Assembly (NCBI GenBank): GCA_947475125.1
Contig: CANJMX010000043.1
Span: 1-10,225, forward strand
DNA: 10,225 bases
Direction: 5' to 3'
DNA from: Actinomycetota bacterium
Lineage (GTDB): Bacteria; Actinomycetota; Thermoleophilia; Miltoncostaeales; Miltoncostaeaceae
In this document: positions 6,156 through 10,225 of the stretch, piece by piece
How positions within the stretch are numbered: position 1 is the first letter of the stretch
How the letters are laid out: each line of letters begins with the position of its first letter
Notes under the pieces: generated by a model
Databases searched by the model: none
What the model saw: the letters and a program-made list of their open reading frames with translations, nothing else
Told to the model about the DNA's origin: nothing
Program-made: the position numbers and the translations under genes

Positions 6156-7080
6156 TCAGGAGGTGCTCACCATCGTGGCCCCGGCGACATCCGCCAACCT
6201 GGGCCCGGGCTTCGACGTGCTGGCACTGGCCATCGACCTGTCAAACGAGGTGCTCATCGTGCGCCGCGATGGCCCGCTCGTGGTGCACGTGAGTGGCGAG
6301 GGCGCAGGCGAGGTGCCCGAGAACGCCGACAACCTCTTCTGCAGGGCGCTTGCCAGTGGCATCGACAGCCTTGACGGCCTTGAGATCACCTGCCACAACC
6401 GCATCCCGTTTGGACGTGGCCTCGGATCATCCGCTGCCGCTGTGTGCGCCGGTCTGGTAGCCGCCAATGCCCTGGGGCACCTTCGCTGGTCGCCCAGCGA
6501 CATCCTGGCCCGCGCAATCGAGTTTGAGGGGCACGGCGATAACGCCGCTGCCTGTCTGGACGGCGGCATCACCGCGCTGGTTCCCGGTCCCCGTGCGCTG
6601 CGTATACAGCCGCCCGATGGCCTCGCGCTGGTGGTGGTCATCCCAGAGGACAAGGTGTTCACCGACGAGGCCCGCGGTGCGATGCCCCAGCAGGTGCCCA
6701 TTGCCGATGCGGCCAACGGCATCTCTGCCACCGCCGGGCTGCTTCTCACACTTGAGCGCGGATACCTCGATGAGATCCCGGAGTTCCTCATGCAGGACCG
6801 CCTTCATGAGCCATTTCGCGGCCCGTTGTGCCCGGGGCTCGGCGCGCTGAAGGCATTGACGACCACGGGACTTCTGGGCGTGACCGTGTCGGGTTCAGGC
6901 CCCAGCATGCTGCTGTGGGTTGAGGCCCTGAAGGCGAGCGATGTGGCCGCCGCCGCGCGCGAGGCGCTGGCCGGTGCCGGTGTGGTTGCTGAAGTACGCG
7001 TGGAGCGCGTGGCCCCCACGGGTATCCGTGCCCGCTGGGAGGGCCTGGAGGACACCCGGCTTTCCCGCACACCCGGCTGA
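6148..7080 (+). CDS. thrB: Homoserine kinase
   Basis: A 310-residue GHMP-family kinase that phosphorylates homoserine with ATP to give the threonine synthase substrate. Visible features: VAPATSANLGPGFD (10-23), the ATP-binding loop IPFGRGLGSSAAAV (86-99), EGHGDNAAACLDGG (127-140) in the active site, HEPFRGPL around Arg224, and the C-terminal GVTVSGSGPSMLLW (244-257) that packs on the phosphate. The ATG at 6148 overlaps thrC by 8 bases. A GGAGGTG at 6159-6165 lies just inside the frame; it could serve a downstream start such as GTG 6175, but that would remove the first beta strand, so the ATG is preferred. It is the last gene of the lysA operon. Confidence 0.95.
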   Translation: MADQEVLTIVAPATSANLGPGFDVLALAIDLSNEVLIVRRDGPLVVHVSGEGAGEVPENADNLFCRALASGIDSLDGLEITCHNRIPFGRGLGSSAAAVCAGLVAANALGHLRWSPSDILARAIEFEGHGDNAAACLDGGITALVPGPRALRIQPPDGLALVVVIPEDKVFTDEARGAMPQQVPIADAANGISATAGLLLTLERGYLDEIPEFLMQDRLHEPFRGPLCPGLGALKALTTTGLLGVTVSGSGPSMLLWVEALKASDVAAAAREALAGAGVVAEVRVERVAPTGIRARWEGLEDTRLSRTPG

Positions 7081-7081
7081 T

Positions 7082-7095
7082 CCGCCCCCTGGCGG
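7082..7095. terminator. Short GC hairpin between convergent thrB and VOC genes
   Basis: CCGCC-CCCT-GGCGG forms a 5-bp stem just 2 nt after the thrB stop, in a 41-bp gap between convergent genes. There is no T tract on either strand. It could be a weak or T-less terminator, or simply chance in GC-rich DNA. Confidence 0.25.
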
Positions 7096-7121
7096 TGTGC
7101 GCGCGGTCGGGTGGGGTGTGA

Positions 7122-7523
7122 CTACGCCGCGATGAGGGCGTGGGGCTGCTCGGCGGGCTGCCACAGCATCCAGGCGTTGCCATCGTGATCGTGGAACTCT
7201 GCCCACACACCGGCTTCGGTGTTGAGGTGCCGCACGGTGATGGTGACGTTGATGCCGGCGTACGCCAGACGCTCAACGGCATCCAGCATGTCGCGCACCT
7301 GAAGCGCCCCGCCGTGGGTGGAACCGGCCCGGTGCTGGTCCGATGCGGACACCAGGATGATGGCCGCGCCACCACCGGGAGCCGTCATGTGCAGTTCGCG
7401 TCCGCGCTCACTGGTGGTGCGGTCGTTGATGACCGAGAACCCAAGTACGTCCCGGTACAAACTCACAGCCCGGTCGTGATTGGTGACCGGGACGGTGATG
7501 CTCGCGATGCGCGATATGGCCAT
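7122..7523 (-). CDS. VOC-superfamily protein (glyoxalase/bleomycin-resistance fold)
   Basis: A 133-residue protein with the two beta-alpha-beta-beta-beta repeats of the vicinal oxygen chelate fold. The first half begins ISRIASITVPVTNHDRAVSLYRD (3-25) and runs into LGFSVIND. The second half contains GGALQVRDMLDAVERLAYAG (71-90) and ends with AEFHDHDGNAWMLWQP (108-123), the typical last-strand motif, with Glu109 as a possible metal ligand. Members act as glyoxalases, dioxygenases, epimerases, or binding proteins for drugs such as bleomycin. The sequence alone does not choose between them, and the full set of metal ligands is not obvious. The ATG at 7523 has no Shine-Dalgarno sequence but follows TACGGT by 7 nt, consistent with a leaderless mRNA. 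Confidence 0.85.
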   Translation of the reverse strand: MAISRIASITVPVTNHDRAVSLYRDVLGFSVINDRTTSERGRELHMTAPGGGAAIILVSASDQHRAGSTHGGALQVRDMLDAVERLAYAGINVTITVRHLNTEAGVWAEFHDHDGNAWMLWQPAEQPHALIAA

Positions 7524-7530
7524 GAACCGA

Positions 7531-7536
7531 ACCGTA
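7531..7536 (-). promoter_or_regulatory. Putative -10 box giving a leaderless VOC transcript
   Basis: TACGGT reads on the minus strand and ends exactly 7 nt before the ATG at 7523. That is the spacing expected if transcription begins at or next to the A of the start codon. No Shine-Dalgarno sequence is present. Confidence 0.45.
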
Positions 7537-7585
7537 AGCCCGAATCACCGATTTGGGGCTCCGGCGTTTCACCGGGGTTACGTCG

Positions 7586-9109
7586 CTAAAGCCCCGGGGT
7601 GCCCTGATTGAGGTAGTCGAGGATTGCCCCATCGGTCATCTGCTCTACCGGGGCGTTGTCGTCGGTGAGCACCTGTCCGCCGCCCGGTGACACAAAGTGC
7701 AGTAGGTCACCCAGCTTGTGTGCGGCGGGCGACCCGGCGCCTGAGGCTGCCGCGAGTGCGGCCTTTGCGCGCACGGCGGTGACGGGGTCGCGAAAGCCGA
7801 TCAGCACGCTGTTGAACTCTTCGTAGCGTGCCTCCATCACCGCGGGAAACACGGTGCGCATGGTGGCGCCGATCGACCGCACCACCTCATCGTCACCCGG
7901 CGGCGTGCCCACGTTGATGGCCACCACGCCGGTGGGGGTGAGCCGGTCGCTGGTCTGCTGGAAGAACTCCGTGGTGGCCAGATGAAAGGGGATGTAGGGC
8001 TGGCGGTAGGCATCCACCACGATGGCCGCAAATGGACCGCGGTCACCCGAGAGCCAGAAGCGTGCGTCGGCCTCGTGCACGGTGAGGTTGGGGCCATCCA
8101 TGTCGAGGTACTTCGACCCCACCTCGCTCACCAGCGGGTCGATCTCTACGCCATCTACTGGCACCTTCGGCCAGATCATGCGGTATGCCCGGGCAATGCT
8201 TCCACCGGCATTGCCCAGAATCGCAAGCCGCCCATCGGGGCTGCCAGTAATGAAAGGAAGCGCCGTGAAGGCATCCCAGTAGCCACCGGTCAGGGCCGAG
8301 CGGCTGGCGGGCAGCACTGAGTGCAGGGCCCAGCCCTCGTTGAGCCGGAGTATCCGCTCGCCGCGTGGCGTCTCTGACACCTGCACAAACTGGTACGGCG
8401 ACTCGCCCTCAAACAGCACCGTCTCTCCCGGAGCGTCCTTGATTGACCCAGCCGGTACGGCGAGCAATCCGAGGATGACGATGGGGGCAACCACGGCCCG
8501 CACGCCGATGAGCGGCACGGCTGCCAGCGCCAGCACCCCGGCGATGAGGATGAGCGTGAGCCGGGTGCCAATGGCGGGGATGAGCACCAGCACCGGCAGG
8601 AACGTGCCGAGAATGCTCCCCACCGTGGAGATCGCATATAGACGTCCCGATACCGAACCCGCGGTCTCCACGGTGGTCACCGACAGGCGAATTGCCCACG
8701 GGGCGACCATGCCGAGCAGCGTGATGGGCACCAGGAACATGAGCATGGTGCCCACGAACGACGCCACAAATGCACCTGCCGAGAGGTCGGCAAACGCCGA
8801 TTGGGCGGCGCTGAAGATGGGCGTGAGGGCGATGGGAAGGATGGCCAGCGACGCCGCGGCGATGACGACCGTGATGCCGAGCGCCCGTTCGGTGGGATAC
8901 CGGTCGGCCAGCTTGCCGCCCAGCCAGTAGCCCAGCGACAGGTACAAAAGGGTGAGCCCGATCACGTTGGCCCACACGAGGTTGCTTGCGCCAAACCACG
9001 GTGCCAGCAGGCGTGCGCCGGTCAGCTCGGCCGCCAGCGACGCGCCGCCGGCGACGAATACGAGCAGGGGAAGACGGATGCGGGCCAGCACGGGTACAAC
9101 CGTAGCCAT
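7586..9109 (-). CDS. Membrane-anchored spermidine-synthase-like protein
   Basis: A 507-residue, two-part protein. Residues 1 to about 222 hold roughly seven hydrophobic segments (about 13-30, 43-63, 77-100, 112-137, 155-180, 183-202, 206-220). Residues about 230-440 are a spermidine-synthase/SAM-methyltransferase-like Rossmann fold: motif I LAILGNAGGSIARAY (296-310), the acidic nucleotide-binding VEIDP (321-325), HEADARFWL (345-353), and VVDAYRQPYIPFH (364-376) with Asp366 where polyamine synthases have their catalytic aspartate. This matches the family annotated as fused MFS/spermidine synthase, most of whose members lack a proven reaction. No S-adenosylmethionine decarboxylase gene is nearby. 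The ATG at 9109 is chosen because GGAGG lies 7 nt upstream. A longer frame to GTG 9205 adds 32 low-complexity residues and is less likely. Confidence 0.85.
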   Translation of the reverse strand: MATVVPVLARIRLPLLVFVAGGASLAAELTGARLLAPWFGASNLVWANVIGLTLLYLSLGYWLGGKLADRYPTERALGITVVIAAASLAILPIALTPIFSAAQSAFADLSAGAFVASFVGTMLMFLVPITLLGMVAPWAIRLSVTTVETAGSVSGRLYAISTVGSILGTFLPVLVLIPAIGTRLTLILIAGVLALAAVPLIGVRAVVAPIVILGLLAVPAGSIKDAPGETVLFEGESPYQFVQVSETPRGERILRLNEGWALHSVLPASRSALTGGYWDAFTALPFITGSPDGRLAILGNAGGSIARAYRMIWPKVPVDGVEIDPLVSEVGSKYLDMDGPNLTVHEADARFWLSGDRGPFAAIVVDAYRQPYIPFHLATTEFFQQTSDRLTPTGVVAINVGTPPGDDEVVRSIGATMRTVFPAVMEARYEEFNSVLIGFRDPVTAVRAKAALAAASGAGSPAAHKLGDLLHFVSPGGGQVLTDDNAPVEQMTDGAILDYLNQGTPGL

Positions 9110-9116
9110 GCGCGGG

Positions 9117-9121
9117 CCTCC
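9117..9121 (-). promoter_or_regulatory. Ribosome-binding site deciding the start of the spermidine-synthase-like gene
   Basis: GGAGG on the minus strand lies 7 nt before the ATG at 9109, which is optimal spacing. It favours this ATG over the upstream GTG at 9205. Confidence 0.8.
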
Positions 9122-9226
9122 GCTCGCCGTTGTCGCCGTATTCGTCGCTGTGGCCGCAAGCGCCCCGAGGTGCACTGGGTGTGCCACGAAGCGGGTGCAC
9201 GCCACGGGGTCGTGCGGGTGGAATGG

Positions 9227-9454
9227 ATGTCGGCAATCACCACCGTGACACCCATCGATACCCGTTCATGGCAGTGGTGGTACGCGTGTGGCGCCGTGCT
9301 GAAAAGCCTCGCGATCACCCTCAAAGAGATCGGCCGACGGCACATGCGGCAGGCGAGGACCTCCGAACGCGGGACGATCGGCCACAAACCGGCCCCGCGG
9401 CGGGCTGGTAGCCTCGAACACAGCCAATGGCAAGCCCCGGAGGGCACTGAGTGA
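9227..9454 (+). CDS. Possible small ORF overlapping the tal start (uncertain)
   Basis: From ATG 9227 a 75-codon frame ends at TGA 9452-9454, giving the 4-base GTGA overlap with the tal start that is common between coupled genes in this window. The predicted protein starts MSAITTVTPIDTRSWQWWYA and continues with a mildly amphipathic GAVLKSLAITLKEIGRRHMR stretch (22-41). A basic, low-complexity tail follows. About three quarters of third codon positions are G/C, not clearly different from background. There is no Shine-Dalgarno sequence before the ATG, and the putative tal promoter would lie inside the frame. The middle stretch faintly recalls the N-terminus of NADH dehydrogenase subunit I, but no iron-sulfur motif follows. 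Probably not a real gene; kept because of the exact overlap. Confidence 0.15.
   Translation: MSAITTVTPIDTRSWQWWYACGAVLKSLAITLKEIGRRHMRQARTSERGTIGHKPAPRRAGSLEHSQWQAPEGTE
9409..9414 (+). promoter_or_regulatory. Putative -10 box of tal-glpX
   Basis: TAGCCT fits the TAnnnT pattern and lies 36 nt before the GTG at 9451. This would give a 5' UTR of about 30 nt with room for the Shine-Dalgarno sequence at 9439-9444. No convincing -35 is visible. Confidence 0.3.
9439..9444 (+). promoter_or_regulatory. Ribosome-binding site of tal
   Basis: GGAGGG lies 6 nt before the GTG at 9451. It supports this GTG as the start, which also gives the normal family N-terminus MKLFIDTAS. Confidence 0.8.
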
Positions 9455-10107
9455 AGCTTTTCATCGACACCGCCAGCCTGCAGGACATCGAGGAGATCGC
9501 CTCTTGGGGTGTTCTCGCCGGCGTGACCACCAACCCGACGCTGCTCTCGCAGGTTGAGGGCGACGAGGATTCCATCTACCGCCGCATCTGCGAGTTGGTG
9601 GACGGACCCATCTCAGCCGAGGTGGTGGCCAACGATGTGCCCACCATGATCTCCGAGGGCAAGCGGCTCGCCGCCATCCACCCGAACATCGTGGTGAAGC
9701 TGCCCACCTGTGCCGAGGGCCTCAGCGCCACGTCGGCGCTGGCCAAGGACGGCATCCGGGTCAACATGACGCTGTGCTTCACAGCCAGCCAGGCGATGCT
9801 CGCCGCATCGGCCGGCGCGGCCTTCGTGTCGCCGTTCCTCGGGCGCTACGACGACATCTCCGAGGACGGCCTCGGCCACCTCGGGGAGATCGTGGAGTGC
9901 TTTGCCAACTCGCTGTACGAGACCGAGGTGCTGGCGGCGTCGATCCGCAGCCCGCTCCACGTGATGGAGGCAGCGCAGATCGGTGCGGACATCGCCACCA
10001 TCCCACCCAAGGTCTTCCATCAGATGCTGAAGCACCCGCTCACCGGGAGTGGCATCGACCAGTTCAACAAGGATCACGCCGGTCGGCTCGCCAAGCAGGG
10101 CGCATGA
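9451..10107 (+). CDS. tal: Short-type transaldolase / fructose-6-phosphate aldolase-like
   Basis: A 218-residue single TIM-barrel class I aldolase of the TalC/FSA group. The family either transfers dihydroxyacetone units between fructose-6-P and erythrose-4-P (transaldolase, pentose phosphate pathway) or cleaves fructose-6-P. Visible features: KLFIDTASLQDIEE with Asp6 (2-15), GVLAGVTTNPTLLSQ (20-34), the Schiff-base lysine in IVVKLPTCAEG (Lys83), VNMTLCFTASQAMLAA (104-119), VSPFLGRYDDI (126-136), and a C-terminal HPLTGSGIDQFNKD (195-208). The length is typical of bacterial short transaldolases and much shorter than the 310-residue-plus E. coli TalB type. Transaldolase is the more likely activity in this clade, but FSA activity cannot be excluded by eye. 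The stop overlaps the glpX ATG (ATGA), placing it in a sugar-phosphate operon. Confidence 0.92.
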   Translation: MKLFIDTASLQDIEEIASWGVLAGVTTNPTLLSQVEGDEDSIYRRICELVDGPISAEVVANDVPTMISEGKRLAAIHPNIVVKLPTCAEGLSATSALAKDGIRVNMTLCFTASQAMLAASAGAAFVSPFLGRYDDISEDGLGHLGEIVECFANSLYETEVLAASIRSPLHVMEAAQIGADIATIPPKVFHQMLKHPLTGSGIDQFNKDHAGRLAKQGA

Positions 10108-10225
10108 GCACGAACGACGTGCCCGCGCGGGTGCCCGAGTCGCTCGAGGGGCACCGCATCGTTCCGGCCACGGACTTCCTCAGGGTTGTGGAGCAGGCTG
10201 CGCTGGCGTCGGCCCGCTGGGTGGG
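10104..10225 (+). CDS. glpX: Class II fructose-1,6-bisphosphatase, N-terminal fragment (partial)
   Basis: The frame from ATG 10104 runs off the right edge after 40 full codons. After a variable start (MSTNDVPARVPESLEGHRIV) it reads FLRVVEQAALASARWVG, which matches the conserved N-terminal helix of GlpX-type fructose-1,6-bisphosphatases, where a form of LVRVTEAAALAAARWMG is usual. GlpX hydrolyses fructose-1,6-bisphosphate in gluconeogenesis and is the main FBPase of many actinobacteria. The catalytic and metal-binding part lies outside the window. The 4-base overlap with tal and the metabolic link support the call. Confidence 0.8.
   Translation, partial: MSTNDVPARVPESLEGHRIVPATDFLRVVEQAALASARWV

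Larger units (their letters stand above)
9110..9450. other. Divergent intergenic region upstream of tal
   Basis: These 341 bases separate two divergent genes. They hold the minus-strand ribosome-binding site at 9117-9121, a possible minus-strand -10 (TACGGC, 9140-9135), the plus-strand -10 and Shine-Dalgarno sequence of tal near the right end, and a possible small ORF (9227-9454). The octamer GATCGGCC occurs twice (near 9329 and 9375), and GGCC palindromes flank ACAAACC at about 9379-9394. No RNA gene or mobile element was recognised. Confidence 0.6.

Noticed and set aside
6159..6177. GGAGGTG (6159-6165) as the ribosome-binding site for a later thrB start at GTG 6175.
   Set aside because: That start would delete residues leading into the conserved PATSANLGPGFD strand. 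The ATG at 6148 gives the usual N-terminus and an operon-type overlap.
7561..7575. Hairpin CCGGCG-TTT-CACCGG between the spermidine-synthase-like and VOC genes.
   Set aside because: The stem is 6 bp with a 3-nt loop and no T tract on either strand, so it is too weak to call a terminator.

Overview
The window looks like chromosomal DNA from a high-GC actinobacterium (Actinomycetota, possibly a deep-branching class; this is inferred from base composition, gene order and TAnnnT-type -10 boxes placed next to start codons). It is almost entirely core metabolism. No phage genes, transposase, CRISPR array, tRNA or rRNA could be recognised.

Layout. (1) 1-1261, + strand: the last codons of argB (acetylglutamate kinase) overlap argD (acetylornithine aminotransferase); this is the end of an arginine operon. 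(2) 1262-1463, + strand: an unusual non-coding stretch. It has a 16-nt segment that could pair along its whole length with the 3' tail of 16S rRNA, a possible 15-codon ORF with tandem stops, a nested long hairpin, and a very strong intrinsic terminator. No gene lies downstream on that strand. (3) 1464-1778: a GC-rich intergenic repeat region with a 39-bp direct repeat and a 17-bp tandem repeat in which G4 and C5 tracts alternate. (4) 1779-2438, - strand: a small alpha/beta hydrolase, divergent from (5) 2507-7080, + strand: a tightly overlapped operon lysA-hom-thrC-thrB. It makes lysine from diaminopimelate and threonine from aspartate semialdehyde. (6) 7122-7523, - strand: a VOC/glyoxalase-fold protein. 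(7) 7586-9109, - strand: a membrane protein with a spermidine-synthase-like methyltransferase-fold domain. (8) 9110-9450: a divergent promoter region, possibly holding a small ORF. (9) 9451-10225, + strand: a short transaldolase (TalC/FSA type) overlapping the start of glpX (class II fructose-1,6-bisphosphatase), a sugar-phosphate/gluconeogenesis pair.

How it works together. The aspartate-family operon has 4-, 4- and 8-bp gene overlaps, which implies one mRNA and translational coupling. The upstream enzymes (aspartokinase, Asd) and the rest of the DAP branch are not in the window. The lysA, hydrolase and VOC genes each have a TAnnnT hexamer 7-10 nt before the ATG, consistent with leaderless or near-leaderless transcripts. 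The tal and spermidine-synthase-like genes have clear Shine-Dalgarno sequences instead. The most interesting part is the structured element after argD at 1278-1463, followed by the repeat region at 1491-1755.
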